Positions 49,231-58,603 of a stretch of DNA of 64,000 nt are shown here, piece after piece. Source of the DNA: Agathobacter rectalis ATCC 33656 (GTDB taxonomy: Bacteria; Bacillota; Clostridia; Lachnospirales; Lachnospiraceae). The notes under the pieces are model-generated. The model was not told where the DNA came from, did not search any database, and saw only the letters and a program-made list of their open reading frames with translations. Location: positions 2,357,501-2,421,500 of the forward strand of contig NC_012781.1 in assembly GCF_000020605.1 (NCBI RefSeq), given 5' to 3'. Positions within the stretch are counted from its first letter, which is position 1; the number at the start of each line of letters is the position of its first letter. Both the position numbers and the translations under genes were made by a program.

Positions 49231-49992
49231 CTACTTAGCTGCAATAACATCCGCCATATCGTAGTGACCTGCACCCTTTCCCTTAAGGAACTTGGCAGCC
49301 TCAACAGCCCCCTTCGCAAAAACAGCCTTAGAGTAAGCAGTATGCTTAAACTCAATCACCTCATCCTGTCCACAGAAAAGTACCTCGTGCTCACCGACGA
49401 TGCTTCCTCCTCTGACAGCAGAAATACCAATTTCCTTAGGATCACGCTTCTCTCTGCGCTGGCTGCGGTCGTAAACATAGTGATACTCGTTATCCATAGC
49501 CTCGTTGATGGAATCAGCAAGCGCAAGCGCAGTACCTGAAGGTGCATCAAGCTTTAAATTGTGATGCTTCTCAACTATCTCCATGTCAAAACCTGCCGGT
49601 GCGAAAACCTGTGCAGCCTTTTTGAGAAGAGCCATAAGAGTGTTTATGCCAAGTGACATGTTTGCAGACTTGAGCACTGCCACCTTCTTGTAGCACTCCT
49701 CAACCTTTGCAAGCTGCTCATCACTAAGACCGGTAGTGCATAAAACAACCGGAACCTGCTTGTCCACACAATAGTCCAGCACTCCGTCAACAGCCTTGGC
49801 ATTGGAAAAATCTATGACCACATCAGCGTCCACATCACATTTGTCAATGCTCGAAAAAACAGGATAGTCATTGTCTATTCCATCATATAAATCAATACCG
49901 GCTACAATCTCGATATCCGCATCAGCCTTACAGATTTCTGTGATAGTCTGTCCCATTTTGCCGTTGCAGCCATTCATAATTACCTTTGTCAT
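49231..49992 (-). CDS. dapB: 4-hydroxy-tetrahydrodipicolinate reductase
   Basis: DapB reduces the DapA product toward tetrahydrodipicolinate. The 253-residue protein has the NAD(P) loop IMNGCNGKMGQTI, VVIDFSNAKAVDGVL, LCTTGLSDEQ and the catalytic EKHHNLKLDAPSGTAL, then ISAVRGGSIVGEHEV. It follows dapA by 24 nt and shares its lysine riboswitch. With DapL at 57 kb it gives a short route to diaminopimelate. Confidence 0.97.
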   Translation of the reverse strand: MTKVIMNGCNGKMGQTITEICKADADIEIVAGIDLYDGIDNDYPVFSSIDKCDVDADVVIDFSNAKAVDGVLDYCVDKQVPVVLCTTGLSDEQLAKVEECYKKVAVLKSANMSLGINTLMALLKKAAQVFAPAGFDMEIVEKHHNLKLDAPSGTALALADSINEAMDNEYHYVYDRSQRREKRDPKEIGISAVRGGSIVGEHEVLFCGQDEVIEFKHTAYSKAVFAKGAVEAAKFLKGKGAGHYDMADVIAAK

Positions 49993-50016
49993 TTTATCGT
50001 ATCCTTTCTCGTTGTA

Positions 50017-50907
50017 CTAAGCAAGCTTTAAGCCATAAGCCTTCATGACCTCAGCAAGCTTCCTTGCGTTATCCTCACCCATCTCGCACATAGGGCTTCT
50101 AAGAGGTCCGACATTCATACCCATCAGGTTCATAGCCTTCTTTACAGGAATTGGATTTACCTCTGAGAAGAGTGCGTCCACAAGTGGAAGAGCCTCTCTC
50201 TGAAGCTCTAAGGCTGTCTGTAAATCGCCCTTGAAGAAGCTGTCGCACATATTGTGTACCTTTGCAGGGGCTACATTGCTCCATACTGAGATTACACCGA
50301 TTGCTCCGATAGACATAAGAGGCACTACGAGACCATCCTCGCCTGAGTACATATCAAGCTTTCCGTCTGTCAGATACATTGTCTTTGAAGCCTGTGCCAG
50401 ATTTCCTGTAGCTTCCTTGAGTCCCACGATATTTTCCTTTGTCTTAAAGAGCTCTGCCATAGTCTCCGGAAGCACGTTGCAGCCTGTACGTCCCGGTACG
50501 TTGTATACGATAATAGGACACTTTGTGCTGTCTGCAATCTGCGAATAGTGGCTCACAAGACCTGCCTGAGTAGCCTTGTTGTAGTATGGTGTGACAACGA
50601 GCAGTCCGTCTGCACCAAACTCCTCAGCCTCCTTTGAAAGCTGCATAGCTGTCTTTGTACAGTTAGAGCCTGTGCCTGCTACTACAGGTACACGATGCTT
50701 TGTAAACTCTACGGCAGCCTTTATAACCTTTGCATGCTCCTCCATTGACAGACATGGGCTCTCGCCTGTGGTGCCGGCAATGATAATAGCATCTGTGCCA
50801 TTATCAATCTGCATATTGATAAGCTCCTCGAGCTTGTCGTAATTAACCTCCTCGTTATCGTACATAGGTGTAACAATTGCTACTCCTGCTCCTTTGAAAA
50901 TTGCCAT
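50017..50907 (-). CDS. dapA: 4-hydroxy-tetrahydrodipicolinate synthase
   Basis: DapA condenses pyruvate with aspartate semialdehyde. The 296-residue TIM barrel carries GTTGESPCLS, VVAGTGSNCT, the catalytic Tyr in IVYNVPGRTGCNV and the Schiff-base Lys in VGLKEATGN. AAAGGAG precedes the ATG. It is first behind the lysine riboswitch and terminator. Confidence 0.97.
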   Translation of the reverse strand: MAIFKGAGVAIVTPMYDNEEVNYDKLEELINMQIDNGTDAIIIAGTTGESPCLSMEEHAKVIKAAVEFTKHRVPVVAGTGSNCTKTAMQLSKEAEEFGADGLLVVTPYYNKATQAGLVSHYSQIADSTKCPIIVYNVPGRTGCNVLPETMAELFKTKENIVGLKEATGNLAQASKTMYLTDGKLDMYSGEDGLVVPLMSIGAIGVISVWSNVAPAKVHNMCDSFFKGDLQTALELQREALPLVDALFSEVNPIPVKKAMNLMGMNVGPLRSPMCEMGEDNARKLAEVMKAYGLKLA

Positions 50908-50990
50908 GATTTTATCTCCTTCTTGCTTTTCTTTATTCGGTATTTGATTCTCTTAACGTATAAGTATGCCGCTGTCTGCCTCTAAGCGCT

Positions 50991-51015
50991 AAAAAACCGG
51001 CTCCTTAGAGCCGGT
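50991..51015 (-). terminator. Terminator of the lysine riboswitch
   Basis: ACCGGCT and AGCCGGT form a stem with a 6-nt loop, followed on the minus strand by TTTTTTAG. It lies between the aptamer and dapA and is the probable switch element. Confidence 0.9.
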
Positions 51016-51017
51016 CC

Positions 51018-51205
51018 CAATTCTTCATGAATCACGATAGCTCCCCATCAAATCTGATGACAGTCATAAGGCTGTTCGCCATATGCCCAGAGATATATCC
51101 GCAGATGATAAATCCCTTCGGCGCTATTCCTTTCATCTCCCATCAACTGCCCCTGCGGCATCCGGAAAGCTACTCATAAGTCGCGCGACCTCTATCTGTT
51201 AATCA
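51018..51205 (-). ncRNA. Lysine riboswitch (L box)
   Basis: The minus strand carries AGATAGAGGTCGCGCGAC, GAGTA, GGGCAGTTGATGGG, AATAGCGCCGAAGGGAT and TGACTGTCATC...GGGGAGCTATC in the order of the L box. It should sense lysine and control dapA-dapB by the terminator next to it. Confidence 0.88.
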
Positions 51206-51302
51206 AATTATTCGTATACAGCATATAATATAACTGCCTCACACTTGCACTAATAATATCACCACGCCTGTGCATTGTCAACTCACATGACAATATTTCT
51301 TA

Positions 51303-51782
51303 TTATTTTTCCGACGCGATATTATAAATCTCATCTGCCATTTCCCTGATTCCATCGTCAAGTACTCTGCCTGTCATAATCACGGTCACATCATCAGGCC
51401 TTGAAGCAAGCATATCCGACAGCTCCTCCTTTGAAATCAGATGCAAATCCAAAAGCCCCAGCATCTCATCAAGCACAACAACCATGTCAGCACCTGTTGA
51501 TATAACCTTCTTTGCATAGTTGAAGCCATTCTTGATATTCATGATTTCTTCCTGCTTACTCTCCTCATCAAGCTGCTCAAAGAGTATTCCGGCTCTTGAA
51601 AAATTAAAGAATTTCACCTCCGGCTCAAGCTTTTTCAAAAACTCCGGCTCCTTTTTACCCTTTAGGAACTGAATAACGACAGCCTGTTTACCATCACAGG
51701 CAGCACATATTGCACTTCCTATAGCGACATTTGTCTTGCCATGTCCCTCGCCATAATAAATCTGTACTGCACCGTTTTCCAT
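51303..51782 (-). CDS. Corrinoid adenosyltransferase-like protein (CobO/BtuR family)
   Basis: The 159-residue ATPase has an N-terminal P-loop YYGEGHGKTNVAIGSA, then VVIQFLKGKKEPEF, MVVVLDEMLGLLD and DDVTVIMTGRVLDDGI, the pattern of CobO/BtuR corrinoid adenosyltransferases. The P-loop has His where the family usually has Lys (GEGHGKT). The start at 51782 (MENGAVQ) follows GGAGG at a spacing of about 11. It appears to be a single gene with no cobalamin genes nearby. Confidence 0.82.
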   Translation of the reverse strand: MENGAVQIYYGEGHGKTNVAIGSAICAACDGKQAVVIQFLKGKKEPEFLKKLEPEVKFFNFSRAGILFEQLDEESKQEEIMNIKNGFNYAKKVISTGADMVVVLDEMLGLLDLHLISKEELSDMLASRPDDVTVIMTGRVLDDGIREMADEIYNIASEK

Positions 51783-51965
51783 AATAATCATGCCTCCATA
51801 CACATAGCTTTTCTGCCTGATATATAATCATTACAGTTTACACCTGATGTAAACGTCAACAATTACAAGCATTAACCAATAATATCTAGTAAAATACCAC
51901 AATCTGACTATTATTGCAAATTTTCGGGAAAATCACAAATCTGTAGTTACTATCCATTTAAAGTA

Positions 51966-52586
51966 CTATGCCTCAATCTTGCTCACGGAAACCTCATACG
52001 CCGTGCGCTGCTCCACCTGTGTCTCACTGAGCTTTTTCACATAGTCTCTGCTCTGGATTCTACCCCATATCTGCACATGTGTACCCACCTCAAAGGTCGA
52101 CGCAAATCTGGCATTTCTTCCCCAACAGATACATGGAATATAGTCTGACTTGCCATATGAACGGTTCACTGCCACAAGCAGGTCTGCAATTTCTCGTCCA
52201 AGCGGTGTTTTCCTGTATATAGCCTCCTTGCAGATATAGCCGTCAAGGAAAATCTGATTGGCTGCATCCTCATCATAATCACTGTCCAATACCTCAAGCT
52301 CTCTTGCAAAAACAGACAGCACCAGCCTGTTCTTCTTCTCCTCATGCCTGTTGAATGAGCGGAACTGCCCGCCTATATATACGCTTTTGCCTATGTAGTC
52401 ACCCTCCACATTGATAAGCCTCTCTGACACCATCACCGGAATATAGTCCATGCAATCTGAAAGCCTTCTGACCGAAACCTCCATCATATAGAAGCCTTCA
52501 CCATACACCTCGTGACTAAACTGAAAATCTGAAACGATTTCTCCGATTATTGATACCTGGTTGTTTTCAAACATTTTATCTGCCAT
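51966..52586 (-). CDS. Tandem OB-fold single-stranded DNA-binding-like protein
   Basis: The 206-residue protein has two SSB-type OB folds: about 8-95 (QVSIIGEIVSDFQFSHEVYG, DYIPVMVSERL) and about 107-205 (FLDGYICKEAIYRKTPLGRE, IPCICWGRNARFASTF, GTHVQIWGRIQSRDYVKK). Canonical SSB has one OB fold and an acidic tail; the tail is absent here. It may bind ssDNA as a monomer with two sites. It is transcribed divergently from typA. Confidence 0.8.
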   Translation of the reverse strand: MADKMFENNQVSIIGEIVSDFQFSHEVYGEGFYMMEVSVRRLSDCMDYIPVMVSERLINVEGDYIGKSVYIGGQFRSFNRHEEKKNRLVLSVFARELEVLDSDYDEDAANQIFLDGYICKEAIYRKTPLGREIADLLVAVNRSYGKSDYIPCICWGRNARFASTFEVGTHVQIWGRIQSRDYVKKLSETQVEQRTAYEVSVSKIEA

Positions 52587-52721
52587 GAATTTTTGTCTCC
52601 CTTCCTTTTGTAAAATGTTTTTCCAGCTATTTTTAACATTTCCACAAAGTATATTTTCTCAAATAATGTCGACAAATCCAATAACATTTCACTTAATTTT
52701 ATAAAAACTTTCAATGAAAAC

Positions 52722-52749
52722 TTGCACATTGGAAAAATTATGATAGAAT
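52722..52749 (+). promoter_or_regulatory. Promoter of typA
   Basis: TTGCAC (52722-52727) and TAGAAT (52744-52749) are 16 nt apart, about 47 nt before the ATG; AAAGAAAGAAGG precedes the start codon. Confidence 0.55.
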
Positions 52750-52796
52750 AAGTTAGTTGCAAACTTAGCTTTATTTATTAAAGAAAGAAGGAAAAT

Positions 52797-54629
52797 ATGA
52801 AAACAACAAGAGACGATATTCGTAATATAGCAATTATTGCCCACGTTGATCATGGTAAAACAACACTTGTAGATGAGCTTCTTAAGCAAAGCGGTGTGTT
52901 CCGTGACAATCAGGAAGTTCAGGATCGAGTAATGGATTCAAACGACATCGAGCGTGAAAGAGGTATCACAATCCTCTCCAAAAACACAGCTATTCAGTAT
53001 AAGGACATCAAAATCAACATCATCGACACTCCGGGTCATGCTGACTTCGGCGGTGAGGTAGAGCGTGTTCTTAAGATGGTAAACGGAGTTATCCTCGTGG
53101 TTGATGCCTTCGAGGGTGTTATGCCACAGACCAAGTTCGTAGTTATGAAGGCTCTTGCACTCAAGCTGCCTATCATTGTATGCGTCAACAAGATTGACCG
53201 TCCGGAGGCACGTCCTAATGAGGTCATCGATGAGGTATTAGAGCTCTTCATGGATCTCGATGCTTCTGAGGAGCAGCTTGACTGCCCATTCGTTTTTGCA
53301 TCAGCCAGAGACGGCTATGCCATGAAGGACTTAAACGACGAGAGAAAGGATATGACTCCTCTCTTCGAGACTATCGTAAACTACATCCCTGCTCCAACAG
53401 GTGATCCTGATGCCAACACACAGATTCTTATCAGTACAATCGACTACAACGAGTATGTAGGACGTATCGGAATCGGTAAAGTGGATAACGGTAAAATCAA
53501 GGTCAATCAGGAGGCTGTCGTTGTAAACCACCACGACCCTGACAAGCTTGAGAAGGTCCGTATCAGCAAACTTTACGAGTTTGACGGACTCGACAAGGTA
53601 GATGTAGCCGAGGCTAACATCGGTTCGATTGTAGCAATCTCAGGTATCGCAGATATCCACATCGGAGATACAATCTGCTCACCGGAAGCACCGGAGGCTA
53701 TTCCTTTCCAGAAGATTTCAGAGCCTACAATCTCTATGAACTTCATCGTAAACAACAGCCCTCTTGCAGGACAGGAAGGTAAATTTGTCACAAGCCGTCA
53801 CATCCGTGACAGACTCCTTCGCGAGCTCAACACTGATGTTTCACTGCGTGTCGAGGATACTGACTCACCTGATTCCTTCAAGGTTTCCGGACGTGGAGAG
53901 CTTCACCTTTCAGTGCTTATCGAGAACATGCGCCGTGAGGGTTATGAGTTCGCTGTAAGTAAGGCAGAGGTGCTCTACAAGTATGACGAAAACGGCAAGA
54001 AGCTTGAGCCAATGGAGCTTGCTTACATCGATGTGCCTGATGAGTTTACAGGAGCTGTCATCTCAAAGCTTCAGCAGCGCAAAGGCGAGCTTAGAAATAT
54101 GGGTTCTATCGCAGGTGGCTACACCAGACTTGAATTCCATATCCCTGCACGTGGACTTATCGGATACCGTGGTGAGTTCATGACCGATACAAAGGGTAAC
54201 GGAATCTTAAACACCATGTTTGACGGCTACGAGCCATACAAGGGTGAAATTGCATACCGTGCAACAGGTTCACTCATTGCCTTTGAGTCAGGTGAGGCTG
54301 TAACATACGGACTCTTCTCTGCACAGGAGAGAGGAACACTCTTTATCGGACCAGGCGCTAAGGTTTACTCAGGAATGGTTATCGGACAGTGTGCAAAGGC
54401 CGAGGACATCGAGCTCAATGTATGTAAGAAGAAGCATCTTACAAATACACGTTCTTCATCAGCAGATGAGGCACTCACACTTGTACCACCTAAAGTATTA
54501 AGCCTTGAGCAGGCTATCGACTTTATTGATACAGATGAGCTTCTTGAGGTAACACCTGAGAGCCTTCGAATCAGAAAGAAGATTCTTGACCCTACTCTTC
54601 GTAAGAGAGCCGGTTTCAAGAAGAATTAA
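52797..54629 (+). CDS. typA: Ribosome-associated GTPase TypA/BipA
   Basis: The 610-residue translational GTPase shows G1 IIAHVDHGKTTLVDELL, the switch GITILSKNT, G3 IDTPGHADFGGE, G4 VNKIDRP and the BipA-specific C-terminal domain (PARGLIGYRGEFMTDTKGNG, ending in basic RKRAGFKKN). TypA/BipA acts in ribosome assembly and stress adaptation. It is monocistronic with its own promoter; intron 2 is inserted 70 nt downstream, on the other strand. Confidence 0.97.
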   Translation: MKTTRDDIRNIAIIAHVDHGKTTLVDELLKQSGVFRDNQEVQDRVMDSNDIERERGITILSKNTAIQYKDIKINIIDTPGHADFGGEVERVLKMVNGVILVVDAFEGVMPQTKFVVMKALALKLPIIVCVNKIDRPEARPNEVIDEVLELFMDLDASEEQLDCPFVFASARDGYAMKDLNDERKDMTPLFETIVNYIPAPTGDPDANTQILISTIDYNEYVGRIGIGKVDNGKIKVNQEAVVVNHHDPDKLEKVRISKLYEFDGLDKVDVAEANIGSIVAISGIADIHIGDTICSPEAPEAIPFQKISEPTISMNFIVNNSPLAGQEGKFVTSRHIRDRLLRELNTDVSLRVEDTDSPDSFKVSGRGELHLSVLIENMRREGYEFAVSKAEVLYKYDENGKKLEPMELAYIDVPDEFTGAVISKLQQRKGELRNMGSIAGGYTRLEFHIPARGLIGYRGEFMTDTKGNGILNTMFDGYEPYKGEIAYRATGSLIAFESGEAVTYGLFSAQERGTLFIGPGAKVYSGMVIGQCAKAEDIELNVCKKKHLTNTRSSSADEALTLVPPKVLSLEQAIDFIDTDELLEVTPESLRIRKKILDPTLRKRAGFKKN

Positions 54630-54698
54630 ATCATGCTTTTCGCATAAAGTTTTTGTTGCTGAAAAAGTATACAGTAAATACACTTTATGTAAATTTTA

Positions 54699-56604
54699 AT
54701 CGAGTAGGAGGCGGTGACTAACCGCCGTCCTCTCACACCACCGTGCGTACCGTTCGGTACACGGCGGTTTCAATAGTTGACGTGCACAGACTGATAGGCT
54801 GTGGCTAAATCATAAAAGCCACTGTTTATCAGTCTTTCTTTTGTCATTGCCATGTTTACTGCAACTGTATGCGTTGCGAACCAATGTCCCCGTCGGGTAT
54901 TACCCGCTTGCATTGCCAAGTCTTTGGGTACTCCCATCTTGATAAGGTTACGTACCTTCGTCCTTGGTTTCTTCCACTGTTTCCATATACACATACGTAT
55001 TCTGTGATAGAGCCATCCGTTGATTTCATCTATGTTGTTCTTCATGCTTGCAATTCCGTAGTAGTTAAGCCATCCCCTCGCATACACCTTGATTTTCTCA
55101 AGGTTTGGCTTGATTGACTGACATCGCTTACGGGAAGATAACTCCTTCAGTCTGGACTTGAACTTCTTCCATGACTTCGGATGAACTCGGACATAAATGC
55201 CCTCTCCGTTCCTTCCCAATGCAAAGCCAAGGAATTTAAAATTTCGGATTGCAAACACGCTGACAGTACGGCTCTTTTCCCGGTTGACTGTAAGTTTCAG
55301 CCTCTCCTCAAGATATTTTGTACTGCTTTCCAAGAGTCTCTCTGATGCCCGCTTGCTCTTTGCAAGAAGCACGATGTCATCTGCATATCTTATGCATGGA
55401 ACACCTCTTTTCAGGTATTCCTGGTCGAACTCATTGAGGTAGATGTTTGCCAGCAATGGTGATAGATTTCCACCTTGTGGTGAGCCTTCCTCTGTGTCAA
55501 TGACCACTCCGTTTTCCATTACACCGCTTTTCAGATAGCGCTTTATCAACTGTACTACACGTTCATCTTTTACATTCTTCCGGAGAAGATTGATGAGAAT
55601 TTCGTGATTAAGAGTATCGAAGTACTTTGACAAGTCAAGGACTACAGCGAATGTATAGCCTTGTTCTGCATACTCCTTAACCTTAAGTATTGCATCTTTT
55701 GCACTTCTGTTCGGACGATAGCCATAGCTACCATCTGCAAACAGCGGTTCATAGATCGGCACTAACTGTTGGGTTATTGCCTGTTGAAGTGTACGATCTA
55801 TCACTGTTGGTATGCCAAGCTTTCGCACACCACCATCTGGTTTGGGAATTTCAACTCGTCTTACTGGAGACGGAGTATACTTTCCACGATAAATGCGGTC
55901 AGTTATCTCTTGTTGATGTTCCTTTAGATATGGAAGAGCCTCTTCAATGGTCATGCCATCAATTCCCGGCGCTCCCTTGTTTGCCTTAACTCTCTTATAC
56001 GCTCTGTTAAAGTTGTCTTTATACAGTATCGTTTCCAAAAGTCTCGGCTGTGCACTGTCTCTTTCTTTCCATATCCGATTGAATGACCTGGACGCTTTCA
56101 CATACCCTTCATGTTCCGCATTATCTCTTTGCGAACAGCCATTGTTTTCAATGTTTTCTGCCATAGATGGTCATTCCTCCTTTCTCGGTCATACTCAAGA
56201 CTCCTACTGATTCGGTCCTTCACCTCTCGGCTACTATGACCTCTGCTGACTTCTGTGCGTTCAGCATTGCTTTATGCAATGGTTACCTCTTTCAAGGCAT
56301 ACCGCACAGACCTCCCTAGGTACCACACGTTTCTTCCTCTCCATCCATCTGCCTCATTTATCATGCATGATTCCGTGTAGTTATCGGGCTTCAACATGGC
56401 TTGCTGCCTTACCCACATGCATGACCTCATATGAGATTTCTGTTCGTCAGACCAGAGATTTGCCCGTGAGTTAGTATATTCCTCACATCCAGCTTCCTTC
56501 AGATTCCATCTCACGATGGACACCCTTGCTTTCGGCTATATCCTTCCCACTACCGGGCGGATTCGGGACTTTAACCCGTTAGAAACGTGCGCCGCTAGGC
56601 GCAC
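54699..56604 (-). mobile_element. Group IIC intron, copy 2 (1906 nt)
   Basis: The same ends as copy 1 are seen: GTGCGCCTAGC at 56604 and CCTACTCGAT at 54699. It is inserted 6 nt beyond the dapL terminator (56611-56649), the site preference of class C introns. The region 56165-56604 is structured intron RNA without a gene. Identity to copy 1 is high over nearly all of its length. Confidence 0.92.
54770..56164 (-). CDS. ltrA: Group II intron reverse transcriptase/maturase, copy 2
   Basis: The 464-residue protein carries the same RT core and YADD motif (CIRYADDIVLLAK) and X domain as copy 1. From about residue 404 to 440 it diverges sharply: copy 2 has VRNLIKMGVPKDLAMQAGN where copy 1 has YKNLVKLGIPEHYASTIAN. 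The final 24 residues (KERLINSGFYDLATAYQ onward) are again identical. No HNH domain is present. It looks intact. Confidence 0.95.
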   Translation of the reverse strand: MAENIENNGCSQRDNAEHEGYVKASRSFNRIWKERDSAQPRLLETILYKDNFNRAYKRVKANKGAPGIDGMTIEEALPYLKEHQQEITDRIYRGKYTPSPVRRVEIPKPDGGVRKLGIPTVIDRTLQQAITQQLVPIYEPLFADGSYGYRPNRSAKDAILKVKEYAEQGYTFAVVLDLSKYFDTLNHEILINLLRKNVKDERVVQLIKRYLKSGVMENGVVIDTEEGSPQGGNLSPLLANIYLNEFDQEYLKRGVPCIRYADDIVLLAKSKRASERLLESSTKYLEERLKLTVNREKSRTVSVFAIRNFKFLGFALGRNGEGIYVRVHPKSWKKFKSRLKELSSRKRCQSIKPNLEKIKVYARGWLNYYGIASMKNNIDEINGWLYHRIRMCIWKQWKKPRTKVRNLIKMGVPKDLAMQAGNTRRGHWFATHTVAVNMAMTKERLINSGFYDLATAYQSVHVNY

Positions 56605-56610
56605 AAGACA

Positions 56611-56649
56611 AAAAATACCGTCAGGGAACATCTCCCTGACGGTATTTTT
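56611..56649 (-). terminator. dapL terminator and intron 2 target
   Basis: A perfect 17-bp stem with a 5-nt loop (56611-56627, 56633-56649) ends in a run of T on the minus strand. It lies 18 nt after the dapL stop codon and just before the intron 5' end. Confidence 0.92.
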
Positions 56650-56667
56650 ATTTGACCTGATTTATTT

Positions 56668-57882
56668 TTACAGTGCCTTGATTCTCTCAAGTGCCTTTAC
56701 TGTGTTCTCATAGTTTCCGAAAGCAGTCAATCTGAAGTAGCCCTCTCCGCTTGGTCCAAAGCCTGAGCCAGGTGTACCTACCACGTTGGCATTCTCAAGC
56801 AGGTAATCGAAGAACTCCCATGATGTCATCTGATCCGGTGTCTTGAGCCAGATGTATGGTGCATTTACTCCGCCGTATACTGTAAAGCCTGCCTCTGCAA
56901 GACCAGTCTTTATTGTCTTTGCATTGTTCATGTAGTATGCTACCTGATCCTTAAGCTGTGCTTTTCCGGCATCTGAGTAAACTGCCTCGCCTGCTCTCTG
57001 CACGATGTATGGTGCACCGTTGAACTTGGTTCCGTGACGGCGTGCCCACATAGCATGAAGTGATACATCACCACACTTAAGCTCCTTAGGTACTACTGTG
57101 AAGCCAAGACGCACGCCTGTAAAGCCGGCGTTCTTTGAGAAGCTTCTAAGCTCGATGGCACATGTCTTTGCACCGTTACACTCATAGATTGAATGTGGCA
57201 CATCTGCTTCGCTGATATATGCCTCGTAGGCTGCATCGAAGATGATGACTGAACCATTCTTGTTTGCATAATCAACCCATACCTGTAACTGCTCCTTTTT
57301 GAGAGTTGTTCCTGTTGGGTTGTTTGGCAGACACAGATAAATCATATCCGGTACTTCCTTTGGAAGCTCCGGAACAAAGCCGTTATCTGCTGTTGACGGC
57401 ATATAGATTACATTGCTCCAGGTCTCTGTCTGAGCATCATATGTGCCTGTTCTTCCTGCCATGACATTGGAATCAACATATACAGGGTAAACAGGATCTG
57501 TAACAGCGATGCGGCTGTTTGCTGAGAAAAGCTCCTGGATGTTGGCTGAATCACTCTTTGCTCCGTCTGAAACAAAAATCTCATCTGCTGAGATATCACA
57601 TCCTCTTGCCTTGTAGTCGTTGTCTGAAATTGCTTTTCTGAGGAACTCATATCCGAGGTCAGGTGCGTATCCGTGGAATGTAGCTGCATTTCCCATCTCA
57701 TCAACTGCCTTGTGCAGTGCATCGATGATAGCAGGTGCAAGCGGCTGTGTTACATCGCCGATTCCAAGCCTTATTATCTCTTTATCCGGATTTGCCTCCT
57801 GATAAGCTGCAACCTTTTTAGCTATTGTGCTGAAAAGGTAGCTTCCAGGTAATTTCTGAAAGTTATCATTAATCTGAAACAT
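56668..57882 (-). CDS. dapL: LL-diaminopimelate aminotransferase
   Basis: DapL converts tetrahydrodipicolinate to LL-diaminopimelate in one step. The 404-residue PLP enzyme starts [20 protein letters not shown], with [34 protein letters not shown] and the PLP lysine in [24 protein letters not shown] precedes the ATG. It completes the route begun by DapA and DapB, though it is not under the same riboswitch as far as I can see. Confidence 0.97.
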   Translation of the reverse strand: MFQINDNFQKLPGSYLFSTIAKKVAAYQEANPDKEIIRLGIGDVTQPLAPAIIDALHKAVDEMGNAATFHGYAPDLGYEFLRKAISDNDYKARGCDISADEIFVSDGAKSDSANIQELFSANSRIAVTDPVYPVYVDSNVMAGRTGTYDAQTETWSNVIYMPSTADNGFVPELPKEVPDMIYLCLPNNPTGTTLKKEQLQVWVDYANKNGSVIIFDAAYEAYISEADVPHSIYECNGAKTCAIELRSFSKNAGFTGVRLGFTVVPKELKCGDVSLHAMWARRHGTKFNGAPYIVQRAGEAVYSDAGKAQLKDQVAYYMNNAKTIKTGLAEAGFTVYGGVNAPYIWLKTPDQMTSWEFFDYLLENANVVGTPGSGFGPSGEGYFRLTAFGNYENTVKALERIKAL

Positions 57883-58036
57883 GTTTATCTCTCCTTTGTT
57901 ACTTTACAATAAGTCTAATTTATCACTTTACCATGCAAGTGTAAATATATTTTTTTATCATTATTTTTTATAGTAACTGTTCAAGCCTTTGCAGCTACTA
58001 TCATACGTTCTTCTGTCCGGCTTCATAAAACGCACA

Positions 58037-58588
58037 CTACACCTCAGTCATAAGGCTTAGTATCATCTGTGCTGTTTCCACAAGACCGGTGCCGTTATCC
58101 ATGCTTCGCTTCTGGATATACCGGTGTGCTTCCTCCTCTGAGAATCCATTTCGTTCCATCAGTACAGCCTTTGCACTGCTTAGCATCTCCTGATCCTCCT
58201 TTGAACGTACCTTAGGCCTTTGCCTGAGCTTTTTCCTGCGGCGCGTTATCGTGTAATCCATCATCTCAACAGTCTGCAAAAGCTCATGCACTTTCAGTGG
58301 CATGGATAATGACATCAGATTATCCACATTTTTTTCCATGATACCCGCTGCCGACGCTATGAGAAGCATCTGAAACTCCTTAGGCATATACTCGTATATC
58401 TCACTGTACATCATGTCTGAAAATCTGTATCCGCATATGATGATTCCCATATTCAGTCCGTTCATGCTCGAAAGTGCTGAAGCTCCTGTATTTGCAACCG
58501 CCGTGACTGTATAACCGCTCTGCGCTAATATTTTTTTGATTGAATTGGCTACTTCCTTTTTAGGAAATGCTATAACAATATTATTCAC
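58037..58588 (-). CDS. ANTAR-domain response regulator, glnA-linked
   Basis: The 183-residue protein has a receiver-like N-terminus (about 1-115) and a C-terminal ANTAR domain (about 125-180; KAVLMERNGFSEEEAHRYIQ and MDNGTGLVETAQMIL), which binds nascent RNA to prevent termination. The receiver lacks a clear phospho-acceptor Asp in the usual place (GIIICGYRFSD). It starts with GTG at 58588, 15 nt after glnA. Clostridia have a similar glnA-nitR pair, so a role in nitrogen control is likely. Confidence 0.88.
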   Translation of the reverse strand: MNNIVIAFPKKEVANSIKKILAQSGYTVTAVANTGASALSSMNGLNMGIIICGYRFSDMMYSEIYEYMPKEFQMLLIASAAGIMEKNVDNLMSLSMPLKVHELLQTVEMMDYTITRRRKKLRQRPKVRSKEDQEMLSSAKAVLMERNGFSEEEAHRYIQKRSMDNGTGLVETAQMILSLMTEV

Positions 58589-58603
58589 GGTTTGTTACAT
58601 CCT

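Noticed and set aside
54630-54698. ACATAAAGT/ACTTTATGT inverted repeat as the typA terminator
   Set aside because: The arms are separated by a long loop and no T tract follows, so the terminator call is too weak to list.
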